Position numbers and translations under genes: made by a program | Shown here: piece by piece, positions 15,850 through 23,655 of the stretch | How positions within the stretch are numbered: the stretch's first letter is position 1 | Layout: each line of letters opens with the position of its first letter | Assembly: GCA_002780005.1 (NCBI GenBank) | Contig: PEWV01000037.1 | Span: 1-36,694, forward strand | Direction of reading: 5' to 3' | From: Candidatus Aquitaenariimonas noxiae | Lineage (GTDB): Bacteria; Omnitrophota; Gorgyraeia; Aquitaenariimonadales; Aquitaenariimonadaceae | Length of the DNA stretch: 36,694 bases | The notes under the pieces: model-generated | The model's database searches: none | What the model saw: only the letters and a program-made list of their open reading frames with translations | Told to the model about the DNA's origin: nothing

Positions 15850-16068
15850 ATGTGTTTAGGGGTACCAATGAAAATCGCAGAGATAATCGGCAATGAGGCT
15901 GTGGTGGAAAGCGGCGGATTAAAGAAAAAAATAGGATTACACCTGGTTAGAAACATCAGGATAGGTGACTACGTAATAGTGCACGCTGGTTTTGCGATCG
16001 AGAAACTTGATAAAAAACGCGCGCAAGGGACACTGAAAATACTTAAAGAAATGGGCAGCGGGCGATGA
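15850..16068 (+). CDS. hypC: Hydrogenase maturation chaperone HypC
   Basis: This 72-residue HypC/HybG chaperone carries the Fe(CN)2CO precursor with HypD and delivers it to the hydrogenase large subunit. The sequence starts MCLGVPMKI with the essential C2 (exposed after Met removal), and GDYVIVHAGFAIEKLD is the conserved OB-fold strand and turn. It starts 4 bases after the hypF stop, and its stop overlaps the hypD start (ATGA at 16065-16068), so translation is coupled. Confidence 0.95.
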   Translation: MCLGVPMKIAEIIGNEAVVESGGLKKKIGLHLVRNIRIGDYVIVHAGFAIEKLDKKRAQGTLKILKEMGSGR

Positions 16069-17165
16069 AGTACGTCGACGAATTTCGAGATATTGGAATA
16101 GCTAAAAAGATACTAAAGGATATTTCCTGTCACGTAGACGGCGAATATAAAATAATGGAAGTGTGCGGCACCCATACTCAAAATATATTTAGATACGGAC
16201 TTCGTCAGCTTCTACCTAAAGAAATAAAGCTTTTTTCAGGGCCCGGGTGCCCGGTTTGCGTGTCTCCGACCAGTTTTATTGATAAGGCGATCGCGTATTC
16301 GAGAATAAGTAGTTTTATCATAGCTACATTCGGGGATATGCTAAAAGTCCCGGGTTCGAGTTCTTCTTTGGAAAAAGAAAAATCCAAAGGCGGCGACATA
16401 AGGATTGTGTATTCGAGCTTAGACGCGATAGGGATCGCCGCAAGAAATCCAGGGAAAAAAATAGTATTTTTAGGCATAGGTTTTGAGACAACAATTCCTA
16501 CTGTTGCGGCATCTGTTATCGAGGCAAAGAAAAATAGGATAAATAATTTTTATGTTCTTTCCGGGCACAAGATCATGCCGCCTGCGCTAGAGGCCTTGCT
16601 GGAAGATAAAAAAATCAGTATAGACGGTTTTATACTTCCGGCTCATGTCAGCGCTATAATAGGTTCTGTTCCTTACGAGTTCATACCGAATAAATTTAAT
16701 ATAGACTGCGTTATCGCCGGTTTTGAACCGCTTGATATCCTGCACGGCATCTATATGCTGTTAAAATCAAGATTCGACGGCTTGAAGCCGAGGGTAAGGC
16801 TGCAATATACGCGTGTCGTGAAAAGGAAAGGCAATCGAAAAGCCATCGGTCTTATAAAAGAAGTTTTTAGGCAAACCGATTCCGAATGGAGAGGGTTAGG
16901 CAACATACCGGGTAGCGGTCTAGTTTTAAGCAATGCGTATAAACAGTTCGATATAGAGATGAATAGAAAAATCATTGTAAGCCGGCCAAAAGAAAACCCG
17001 CTCTGTTTATGCGGAGAAGTTCTCAAAGGATTAAAGGTACCTCTAGAGTGTAAACTGTTCGGCAAGAGATGTACGCCCCAGGCTCCCGTAGGCGCGTGTA
17101 TGGTCTCAGGCGAGGGCACATGTGCGACATATTATAAATACGGAGAAGGAGGTCTAACGGGATGA
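16065..17165 (+). CDS. hypD: Hydrogenase maturation scaffold HypD
   Basis: This 366-residue HypD is the iron-sulfur scaffold on which Fe(CN)2CO is assembled. Conserved cysteine motifs are C34 in VCGTHTQN, C62 and C65 in GPGCPVC, and the C-terminal 4Fe-4S cluster region CLCGEV, ECKLFGKRC and GACMVSGEGTC. Length matches the family (about 360-370). It overlaps hypC by 4 bases upstream and hypE by 4 bases downstream. The last codons (GEGGLTG) double as the ribosome binding site and AGGTCTAACGGG element of hypE. Confidence 0.96.
   Translation: MKYVDEFRDIGIAKKILKDISCHVDGEYKIMEVCGTHTQNIFRYGLRQLLPKEIKLFSGPGCPVCVSPTSFIDKAIAYSRISSFIIATFGDMLKVPGSSSSLEKEKSKGGDIRIVYSSLDAIGIAARNPGKKIVFLGIGFETTIPTVAASVIEAKKNRINNFYVLSGHKIMPPALEALLEDKKISIDGFILPAHVSAIIGSVPYEFIPNKFNIDCVIAGFEPLDILHGIYMLLKSRFDGLKPRVRLQYTRVVKRKGNRKAIGLIKEVFRQTDSEWRGLGNIPGSGLVLSNAYKQFDIEMNRKIIVSRPKENPLCLCGEVLKGLKVPLECKLFGKRCTPQAPVGACMVSGEGTCATYYKYGEGGLTG
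17146..17161 (+). promoter_or_regulatory. Ribosome binding site and AGGTCTAACGGG element before hypE
   Basis: AAGGAGGTCTAACGGG at 17146-17161 runs directly into the hypE ATG at 17162. The AGGAGG at 17147-17152 is the ribosome binding site. Bases from AGGAGG or GGAGG to the start are the same as before the hydrogenase large subunit (26311) and the flavoprotein (35038). No upstream complementary arm is seen here because the element lies in hypD coding sequence. Confidence 0.6.
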
Positions 17166-18163
17166 ATATTATTACTTTGGCCCACGGAAGCGGCGGAGTG
17201 CTTACCCATAAATTAATAAAAGAAATAATATTGAAAGAATTTAACAGCCCTATACTTCGCGAGCTTACCGACGCTGCTGTGTTGAAGGTGGGGAAAAACA
17301 CAATAGCCTTAACTACCGATTCATATGTGGTAAAACCGCTTTTCTTTCCCGGCTCGGATATAGGAAAAATGGCAATTTACGGAACAGTTAATGATTTGTC
17401 TGTGTGCGGGGCAAAGCCTTTATTTATTTCATGTGGGATTATAATTGAAGAAGGCTTGGAAGTTGATGTGCTAAAAAATGTGATCCATTCGATGAAAGAA
17501 GCCTCTTTTGTAGCCGGCGTAACCATAGTAACCGGAGATATCAAAGTGGTCGAGCGAGGGAAATGCGACAAATTGTATATAAACACAAGCGGTATCGGGG
17601 TGATGGGTCAAAATATAAAACTTTCGATTGATAATATAGGAATCGGAGACAAAATAATAACGAGCGGTAGCATAGGAGACCACGGCATAAGTGTATTGTC
17701 TGCCAGGGAAGGTATAAATTTCGGAGGCTCTATTAAAAGCGATGCTGCTCCGCTTAACAAGTTAATATCAAAGATACTGCGTGCCGGAGGTGTGCGTTTC
17801 ATGCGCGACCCGACGAGGGGCGGAATTGCCTCTACCTTAAACGAGATAGCAGAAGACAGGAATTTTGGCATTATTATAGAAGAAAGCTCAATACTTGTTA
17901 AGCAAGGTGTCTATGCGGCCAGCGAATTGCTCGGCTTGGATCCTTTATACATAGCGAACGAAGGCAAGATTATAGTGGTTGTCTCAAAAGATAGCGCTTC
18001 TAGGATCCTAAGGATTATGCGCAATGACAAGCTCGGAAGAGACGCGCGAATAATAGGAGAGGTGGTAAAAAAATATAGCGGTAAAGTGATTTTGAAGACA
18101 AAGGTAGGCGGTAGTAGAATAGTTGATATGCCTCAAGGCGAGTTGCTTCCGAGAATATGCTAG
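17162..18163 (+). CDS. hypE: Carbamoyl dehydratase HypE
   Basis: This 333-residue HypE accepts the carbamoyl group from HypF on its C-terminal cysteine and dehydrates it with ATP to thiocyanate, which is passed to the HypCD-bound iron. The protein ends in PRIC, with C333 the essential thiol. AIR-synthase/PurM-type ATP-binding blocks are present: TDAAVLKVGKNTIALTTDSY, GTVNDLSVCGA, GSIGDHGISVLSAREG and RDPTRGGIASTLNE. The start overlaps the hypD stop and has a strong AGGAGG. HypA and HypB, for nickel insertion, are not in this window. Confidence 0.96.
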   Translation: MNIITLAHGSGGVLTHKLIKEIILKEFNSPILRELTDAAVLKVGKNTIALTTDSYVVKPLFFPGSDIGKMAIYGTVNDLSVCGAKPLFISCGIIIEEGLEVDVLKNVIHSMKEASFVAGVTIVTGDIKVVERGKCDKLYINTSGIGVMGQNIKLSIDNIGIGDKIITSGSIGDHGISVLSAREGINFGGSIKSDAAPLNKLISKILRAGGVRFMRDPTRGGIASTLNEIAEDRNFGIIIEESSILVKQGVYAASELLGLDPLYIANEGKIIVVVSKDSASRILRIMRNDKLGRDARIIGEVVKKYSGKVILKTKVGGSRIVDMPQGELLPRIC

Positions 18164-18165
18164 CT

Positions 18166-18195
18166 AGCGTTTAGCGGTTAGCGTATAGCGATTAG
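18166..18195 (+). repeat. 30-base direct repeat, copy 1
   Basis: This stretch, composed of degenerate TTAGCG words (starting AGCGTTTAGCGGTTAGCG and ending ATAGCGATTAG), is identical over 30 bases to 23656-23685. It begins 3 bases after the hypE stop codon. It has no obvious hairpin. Copy 2 occupies the same kind of position, just after a stop codon. Confidence 0.8.
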
Positions 18196-18248
18196 ATTGC
18201 TATTTAGTCTGGTGTTGTCAGATTTGTATGGTAAAATAAAAGGACAAG

Positions 18249-18971
18249 ATGCAGGAAGCGCCTTTTTATAGAAAATGGGTGAATGCGGAGGATTTGACCC
18301 CCTTTAATGTCGCAGAAAAAGAAACAGATCTTTTGATATTGGCAGATAGGGTTTTGGAAAAAGAGGCTAAAGAGCTAGCTTTAAAATATAGAAAAGACAT
18401 CGAAGGTTATATACGCCGGTATCCCGAGTTCAGGACTTCACTTATTCCTATTGAAGATAACGATGCCGCGCCGGCCATAGTTAAGGATATGTTGCGGGCA
18501 GCCATCTCTAGCGATGTAGGCCCCATGGCTGGAGTGGCCGGAGCTGTTTCAGAGTATGTGGGACGAGGCCTCTTAAAATTTTCAACAGAAGTTATCGTAG
18601 AAAACGGCGGAGATATATTTTTGAAAATCAATAAACCTAGAGTGTTAGGGGTGTTCGCCGGAAAATCTAAATTTACAAAAAGAATAGGCATAGAAATAAC
18701 CCCGCAGGACACGCCTATAGGCGTGTGTACTTCGAGCGGAACAGTGGGGCACTCTTTAAGTTTCGGCCTTACCGATGCGACTATTATTGTTTCCAAAAAT
18801 ACAGCCCTTGCAGATTGTGCGGCGACCAGAGTTGGGAATGCAGTGAAGACGGCAGCTGACGTTGAAAAGGGGATAGATTGCGCAAAATCCATTAAAGGAG
18901 TCATGGGCGCTGTCATTATAATAGGTGACAAGCTTGCAGGCTGGGGAGAAGTGAAATTAGTTTCTATATAA
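18249..18971 (+). CDS. UPF0280 family protein (COG2122, ApbE-like fold)
   Basis: This 240-residue soluble protein belongs to the UPF0280 family, as shown by GPMAGVAGAVSEYVG, EVIVENGGDIFL, PIGVCTSSGTVGHSLSFG and NTALADCAATRVGNAV. The fold is related to ApbE flavin transferases. In Methanosarcina a COG2122 protein supports efficient sulfide assimilation, alongside a COG1900/NIL-ferredoxin pair that makes homocysteine. A NIL-ferredoxin gene follows here after 13 bases, which supports the same role. The usual third partner (COG1900) is not in the window. No catalytic residue can be assigned. Confidence 0.82.
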   Translation: MQEAPFYRKWVNAEDLTPFNVAEKETDLLILADRVLEKEAKELALKYRKDIEGYIRRYPEFRTSLIPIEDNDAAPAIVKDMLRAAISSDVGPMAGVAGAVSEYVGRGLLKFSTEVIVENGGDIFLKINKPRVLGVFAGKSKFTKRIGIEITPQDTPIGVCTSSGTVGHSLSFGLTDATIIVSKNTALADCAATRVGNAVKTAADVEKGIDCAKSIKGVMGAVIIIGDKLAGWGEVKLVSI

Positions 18972-18984
18972 ATAAGGAGGAATT

Positions 18985-19392
18985 ATGGTTTCAAAAAGAT
19001 TAGTTCTCACATTTCCGCACAAGCTGTTGGATAAACCCATAGTTTACCAACTAGTGAAAGAATACGATCTCGTGTTTAATATACTCCAGGCAAGGGTTAT
19101 GCCAAATGAGCAGGGCCTTTTAGTTCTAGAGATCACGGGCAATAAGGAAAATTACGCTAAAGGCGTTAAGTATCTTACGGATTTAGGCGTAAAGATCCAG
19201 CCGCTGAGCAACGACGTAAGAAGAAATGACGCAAGATGCACTCATTGCGGAGTCTGTATTAGCGTATGCCCGACAGAAGCACTTAGTATAAATAAAAAGA
19301 CCATGAAAGTGGATTTTGATCTTGCGAAATGTATTGCCTGTGAACTTTGTGTAAGGGCTTGCCCGGTCAGGGCAATGGAGGTTAAACTTTAG
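18985..19392 (+). CDS. NIL-domain 4Fe-4S ferredoxin
   Basis: This 135-residue protein has an N-terminal NIL domain (about residues 3-75, an ACT-like fold) and a C-terminal two-cluster ferredoxin with CTHCGVCISVCP and CIACELCVRACP. The same architecture functions in methanogens with COG1900 proteins in reductive sulfur transfer to homocysteine. AAGGAGG is well placed before the ATG. The stop codon (TAG 19390-19392) overlaps the stop of the convergent GGDEF gene by 4 bases, leaving no room for a conventional terminator between them. Confidence 0.85.
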   Translation: MVSKRLVLTFPHKLLDKPIVYQLVKEYDLVFNILQARVMPNEQGLLVLEITGNKENYAKGVKYLTDLGVKIQPLSNDVRRNDARCTHCGVCISVCPTEALSINKKTMKVDFDLAKCIACELCVRACPVRAMEVKL

Positions 19393-20756
19393 GTGTCTGA
19401 CTCTTTTTTACTGGTATCGGAAGCTGATGGAACCCTTTCTTTAGTTCTTTTGTCTAAGAAGTAAACACTTTTAGGGATAGATTTTACCTTCTTCTTGACA
19501 TCCGCATCTATATTAGTCACTTCCGCGTAACTTTCTAGCGGGCGGTATAAATTGCTTACGCCTGACAAAGATATAGTCATGATAGGAAATTTAGTTATTT
19601 TTCCTTCGCGATTTTTCGTTACGATATAGCCCCGCTCAAGATCCTCTTTTTTGTAAAGCAGCCGGATTCTTCTATCAAACTCTTGTATAATATAATTCGA
19701 AACATCATCGGTAGTGTCAACGGAGGATACAAATACGAAATCGTCTCCTCCGCTATGGCCTAAGAAGTCATTAGGTGCCCCCTTCTTTTTTAAAGCATCT
19801 TGAACTACAGAGCTCGTTATTTTTATCGCCTCGTCTCCTCGATGAATTCCGTATTCGTCATTAAATTCCTTAAAATTATCCAAATCGGCATGTACTACAA
19901 CAAATTTTTCTCCTTTATCTATCCTTTTTTCTATTTCTTCGCGGATTACGTTATTTCCGGGAAGCTTGGTTAGGGGATTTGCATTCTCGGCGCGTTCTTT
20001 CATTTTTTTCAAAGCCACTGCCATATCGTTAAATGTATCCGCTAATTCCTGAAGCTCGTCTCCTGTTGTGAGATTTACGCTCAAATCAAAATTTCCGCTC
20101 GCTATATCTTTAGTAGCCTTGTTTAATAGCGTAATAGGCCCTACAATGGTCCTTGAAAGTATAAAACCAAACGCAACTACTATTAATATTACGCTTATGA
20201 CCGTGAATATTATAGGTATATAAGCCTGCTTAAGGACTTCTTGCATATTTCCTAATGAGAAGGTCGTCCGTACAACATAATTTTCGGCGTTTCCCGCAGC
20301 GATGGGAATGTACATAAAAAGCGTCTTTGTAGGTCTGTCTATGTAGTTTAAAATTTCTTTTGTTTTTCCTATCGACTCAAACACCTCTTTTACTGTTCCT
20401 GCCTCTTCAGGTATGATTGGCTTCCCTATCAGCGAGCGGTCTAAAGATGCGATGATACGATTTTCTCTTGATGTGGCGATCCAATCTTCTATAAGCCCGC
20501 TTTTCCCGAGGGAATTAAGAGACTCGGTAAGTATATTGCTTACCTCGGTAGGGGATGTTACGTTTTCTAAAATTTTATTAATAGTGACTTTTATAAATAA
20601 TGCGCTTACCTTAGCCCTATATGAATTGTAATTTGTAACGGTTTTAAGCTGGTTATCTACTTGGATTATGGTGAAGGCGCTGATTAAAAGTATTACAAAT
20701 ATTATTATAAAATTTGTTATCCTACTTTGCAGGGTTAACCTTATTTTTTCGTTCAT
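19389..20756 (-). CDS. Membrane HAMP-GGDEF protein (putative diguanylate cyclase)
   Basis: This 455-residue sensor has helices at about 14-33 and 183-205 flanking a roughly 150-residue periplasmic domain, then HAMP (about 205-260) and GGDEF (about 270-430). The GGDEF domain includes NPLTKLPGNNVIREEI, DLDNFKEFND and RGDEAIK. The signature reads GGDDF at 336-340, so the fourth residue is Asp instead of Glu, which may weaken catalysis. The RxxD inhibitory I-site is absent (APND). If active it makes c-di-GMP in response to an external signal. A PilZ receptor gene lies 9 bases upstream in the same operon. Confidence 0.85.
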   Translation of the reverse strand: MNEKIRLTLQSRITNFIIIFVILLISAFTIIQVDNQLKTVTNYNSYRAKVSALFIKVTINKILENVTSPTEVSNILTESLNSLGKSGLIEDWIATSRENRIIASLDRSLIGKPIIPEEAGTVKEVFESIGKTKEILNYIDRPTKTLFMYIPIAAGNAENYVVRTTFSLGNMQEVLKQAYIPIIFTVISVILIVVAFGFILSRTIVGPITLLNKATKDIASGNFDLSVNLTTGDELQELADTFNDMAVALKKMKERAENANPLTKLPGNNVIREEIEKRIDKGEKFVVVHADLDNFKEFNDEYGIHRGDEAIKITSSVVQDALKKKGAPNDFLGHSGGDDFVFVSSVDTTDDVSNYIIQEFDRRIRLLYKKEDLERGYIVTKNREGKITKFPIMTISLSGVSNLYRPLESYAEVTNIDADVKKKVKSIPKSVYFLDKRTKERVPSASDTSKKESDT

Positions 20757-20765
20757 CGGATCAAC

Positions 20766-21122
20766 CTATTCTTTTTTATAACTTGCGGCACAATTTTTTA
20801 ATATTTTCAAAAGCTTATATTGCTCGCCCAGGTCTATCTTTGAGAACTTTATTCCCGCGTCCAAGTTTTCATTATACCTGTCCGTGCTTTCCTTGACCCA
20901 CACAACTTTGCCATGCGTAACAATTGGCGTTTGTTCATGAGGGGGGTTTATCTCTATTTTTAATTTAGTCCCCTTTTTTATTAATCTATTAATTGGAAAC
21001 TGTATGCCGGATATGCTTATATCCTTGCTTTTAGTCTTTGAGCCTATTTCGATTATACCCTTGGTAGTATATTCTATATCAAATGATGCCTTAAAACGTA
21101 CAGCCCTTCTTCTTTCCTTCAT
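20766..21122 (-). CDS. PilZ-domain c-di-GMP binding protein
   Basis: This 118-residue single PilZ domain has both ligand motifs: RRAVR at residues 5-9 (RxxxR) and DISISG at 34-39 (DxSxxG). It should bind c-di-GMP and act as a small effector, target unknown. It overlaps the preceding membrane-protein gene by 4 bases and is followed after 9 bases by the GGDEF gene, so sensor, cyclase and receptor are co-expressed. Confidence 0.85.
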   Translation of the reverse strand: MKERRRAVRFKASFDIEYTTKGIIEIGSKTKSKDISISGIQFPINRLIKKGTKLKIEINPPHEQTPIVTHGKVVWVKESTDRYNENLDAGIKFSKIDLGEQYKLLKILKNCAASYKKE

Positions 21123-21610
21123 TTTTGTTCGCTCCTTTTAAAAAATAGATTATAATTAAGCAAAATATAGAATAAAATCACAAATCCTACGAAAATATTT
21201 AAGGTATGAACGCTTATATGATTAAGAGTATATCCTATGCCAGTACCGTCGTCAAGCGATTCCGCGTTTATATTTACTAATTGAAGCAGGGGGGGGATGA
21301 CGGATGAATCATGCAGGGCGTCGTAAATAGTAAATATGCTATTAATTATAAAGAACGAATGATAGGACAAAACGATAGAGAATAATCCAGGCCCGGGTTT
21401 TTCAAAAGCAATGTACATATAGAGCGGTAACAAGATAAAAAGGAATTCTGCAAAGAACAACCCTATGGGCGGCAAGCTGATTCCAACCAGCATTATGCCT
21501 ATATATTTGTGAAATATAATAAACGTGACAGTCGCAAGCAATGCGTTCAGTAGATAAAAAAGTCGTAATGCCGAAATCCAATGTGCCTGATTTTTTAAGC
21601 CGCTGTCCAT
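21119..21610 (-). CDS. Hypothetical polytopic membrane protein
   Basis: This 163-residue protein has four or five hydrophobic segments (about 14-33, 37-67, 74-97 and 133-153) and a short charged C-terminus. A conserved-looking histidine-bearing stretch GIGYTLNHISVHTLNIFVG lies before the last helix. I do not recognise the family. It is first in the minus-strand c-di-GMP operon and overlaps the PilZ gene by ATGA, so it may be the signal input or target of that module. Confidence 0.65.
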   Translation of the reverse strand: MDSGLKNQAHWISALRLFYLLNALLATVTFIIFHKYIGIMLVGISLPPIGLFFAEFLFILLPLYMYIAFEKPGPGLFSIVLSYHSFFIINSIFTIYDALHDSSVIPPLLQLVNINAESLDDGTGIGYTLNHISVHTLNIFVGFVILFYILLNYNLFFKRSEQK

Positions 21611-21632
21611 TTATATGCCCAATATCAAAAAA

Positions 21633-21661
21633 AGTATATCACTATAAGGCAATTTTAGCAA
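21633..21661 (-). promoter_or_regulatory. Promoter of the minus-strand c-di-GMP operon
   Basis: Read on the minus strand, TTGCTA (21661-21656) and TATACT (21638-21633) are 17 bases apart, and TGA directly precedes the -10 as an extended element. Transcription would start near 21626, about 16 bases before the ATG at 21610. The promoter is back to back with the hydrogenase promoter at 21681. Confidence 0.5.
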
Positions 21662-21680
21662 TGCATTTCTATCTTTAGCC

Positions 21681-21708
21681 TTGACAGCTAGAGGGGTTAT
21701 GTTATAAT
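21681..21708 (+). promoter_or_regulatory. Sigma-70 promoter of the hydrogenase operon
   Basis: TTGACA at 21681-21686 and TATAAT at 21703-21708 are both consensus, with a 16-base spacer and an extended TGT before the -10. Transcription would start near 21716, about 30 bases before the ATG at 21745, with GGAGAAG as ribosome binding site. It is the best-looking promoter in the window and faces the long operon ending at 34974. Confidence 0.7.
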
Positions 21709-21744
21709 AAACTTTACTTTTAATACGTTTAAGGACAGGAGAAG

Positions 21745-22767
21745 ATGGTAAGCTATTTTGTAAAAAAAAACGAAATAAATAATCTGCTCAATTTTATACA
21801 ACAGGCTTTTGAGTTGTTTGTAATAAAAGAAAAGGGAAGTAATCTTTATTGGACGCGGTTCGATCCTGAAAACTCAGACGAAATTATAATAAATAGACAT
21901 AGGCCCGCCGAACCCCTGAAAGGGTTCATATTTAAATCTAAAGAAAAAATCTTAAACAATTTCAACTCAGAAAAGACAAAGCCCAGCGCGATACTCGGCG
22001 CCAAAGCGTGTGATCTGCAAGCCCTTAAAATCCTAGATTATGTATTTCTGGAAGGCGAATTTAAAGATCCTTTTTACAAAAAGACGAGAGAGGAGACTTT
22101 GCTTATATCCGGAGATTGTACTTCATTTAAAGACGTATGCTTCTGCTTGGGTATAGGCGTAGAGCCCTTCCCCAAAGAGAATTTTGATTTAAATTTCAGC
22201 GAACTAAATGAAGGTTTTATCATCACAGTAGGTTCACAAAAAGGCGATAAGATATTGGCGAAATCGGGTATCCCGATAAACAAAGTTACAGCCGAGCAGA
22301 TGGAGGAATCGGAACAAAGAAAAAAGGAGTTTTTAGATAAATTACAAGCGAGTATATGCCGAATGGCGCTTCCCCCAAAAGATTCTTTTAAACTAGGGGT
22401 GCAGTCTAATTTTAAATCGGAACTTTGGACTAACTTCGCCTTAACATGCGTTGAATGTGGAGGCTGTAATACAGTGTGCCCGACTTGCCATTGTTTTTTT
22501 CTCGTAGACCAAAACGCAGAGGATAAATATCAGCGTTTGAAGGTTTGGGATTCCTGCCTTCTCAAGCGGTTCGCTAAAGTTGCAGGCGGGGCAAATCCCA
22601 GGAAACATCTTAGTGCAAGGTTAAGAAATAGATTTGTGAAGAAATTTGATTTTTTTCCTGAGATTTTGGGATTATACGCGTGCACAGGGTGCGGCAGGTG
22701 CATCGAAACCTGTCCCGGCGATATAGACCTGCGCGAAATATTGAAAGAGGCGTGTAAGTCCCGCTAG
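21745..22767 (+). CDS. 4Fe-4S electron-transfer subunit, AsrA / sulfhydrogenase beta (HydB)-like
   Basis: This 340-residue protein has two C-terminal 4Fe-4S sites: C235, C238, C241, C245 (with C248 close by) in CVECGGCNTVCPTC, and C313, C316, C319, C323 in CTGCGRCIETCPGD. The N-terminal two thirds (AILGAKACDLQALKILD, ISGDCTSFKDVCFCLGIG) match the AsrA/HydB family, which relays electrons between the FAD subunit and a catalytic partner. Length agrees with AsrA and HydB (about 345). No AsrC or soluble hydrogenase alpha/delta subunits follow. Instead a membrane-bound hydrogenase does, so it is likely a diaphorase adaptor for that complex. Confidence 0.82.
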   Translation: MVSYFVKKNEINNLLNFIQQAFELFVIKEKGSNLYWTRFDPENSDEIIINRHRPAEPLKGFIFKSKEKILNNFNSEKTKPSAILGAKACDLQALKILDYVFLEGEFKDPFYKKTREETLLISGDCTSFKDVCFCLGIGVEPFPKENFDLNFSELNEGFIITVGSQKGDKILAKSGIPINKVTAEQMEESEQRKKEFLDKLQASICRMALPPKDSFKLGVQSNFKSELWTNFALTCVECGGCNTVCPTCHCFFLVDQNAEDKYQRLKVWDSCLLKRFAKVAGGANPRKHLSARLRNRFVKKFDFFPEILGLYACTGCGRCIETCPGDIDLREILKEACKSR

Positions 22768-22832
22768 AGATATCGTGCCTATTAACTTGTAAAGCAAGAT
22801 CTCTGGTGCGATAAGCTTAAAACCGAGATAAA

Positions 22833-23651
22833 ATGGATAATCCGTATAAAACTATAGAAGCCGAAGTTATTGATATAACCGAAGAAACCGCAGCCATAAA
22901 GACATTCATTTTTAAACCAAAGGAAGAATTTTCTTTTAGAACTGGCCAGTTTGTGGAATTGGCAATCCCCGGGTTTGGCGAAGCGCCGTTTACTCCGTCG
23001 TCAAATCCAAGCGAGAAGGAATATATAGGTATTACAATAATGAATACCGGAAGGGTTACGAAAAAACTGCACGAGTTGCGCCTTAAAGACAAAGTGGGAA
23101 TCAGGGGGCCTTATGGTAAGGGTTATCCTTTAGGTGAATTCAAGGGTAAAGAAGTGCTTATTGTTGGAGGCGGTGTGGGGCTCGCTCCACTTAGAAGCCT
23201 TTTATATGCCTTATTCAATGAAATCGCGAGTTTCAAAAAGATAATACTGAAATACGGAGCCAAAACGCCAAAAGACATAGTTTACAAGAAAGAGATTGAG
23301 GAATGGTCCAGGTCTAGCGAAAAAGTCGATGTTAAAATAACGGTGGATGTTGGCGACGAGACATGGAAAGGCAGAGTAGGCCTCGTAACTACCTTATTGG
23401 ATAATCTCGAAGTAGATATAAAAAATAGCGTGGCTATAGTCTGCGGCCCGCCTATTATGATGAAATTTGCTACTTTTAAATTGATCAATATCGGTTACGC
23501 ACCGCAGGATATATATCTTTCTATGGAAAAAAATATGAGTTGCGGTATAGGTAAATGCGGGCATTGCAGGATGGGGAAGTATTATGTTTGCAAGGATGGT
23601 CCGGTTTTTACCTATGACAAGCTTAAGGATTTGCCGGAAGTTTGGGACTAA
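22833..23651 (+). CDS. FAD/NAD(P)-binding subunit, AsrB / sulfhydrogenase gamma (HydG)-like
   Basis: This 272-residue ferredoxin-NADP reductase-like protein has an FAD barrel (residues about 1-100, with GRVTKKLHELRLKD and GIRGPYGKGYPL), an NAD(P) domain starting LIVGGGVGLAPLRSLL, and a C-terminal 2Fe-2S site C237, C242, C245, C253 in CGIGKCGHC and VC. This is the PyrK/AsrB/HydG family, and its length equals typical AsrB. It should oxidise or produce NAD(P)H and exchange electrons with the adjacent iron-sulfur subunit. Whether NADH or NADPH is used cannot be read with confidence. It follows the AsrA-like gene after 65 bases. Confidence 0.85.
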   Translation: MDNPYKTIEAEVIDITEETAAIKTFIFKPKEEFSFRTGQFVELAIPGFGEAPFTPSSNPSEKEYIGITIMNTGRVTKKLHELRLKDKVGIRGPYGKGYPLGEFKGKEVLIVGGGVGLAPLRSLLYALFNEIASFKKIILKYGAKTPKDIVYKKEIEEWSRSSEKVDVKITVDVGDETWKGRVGLVTTLLDNLEVDIKNSVAIVCGPPIMMKFATFKLINIGYAPQDIYLSMEKNMSCGIGKCGHCRMGKYYVCKDGPVFTYDKLKDLPEVWD

Positions 23652-23655
23652 AAAC

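Noticed and set aside
18407-18931. 174-codon open frame on the minus strand
   Set aside because: Antisense to the UPF0280 gene, whose conserved blocks are unmistakable.
21745-23651. Anaerobic sulfite reductase (asrAB)
   Set aside because: The pair resembles AsrA and AsrB, but no siroheme-type AsrC follows; the neighbours are a polyferredoxin and membrane hydrogenase subunits.
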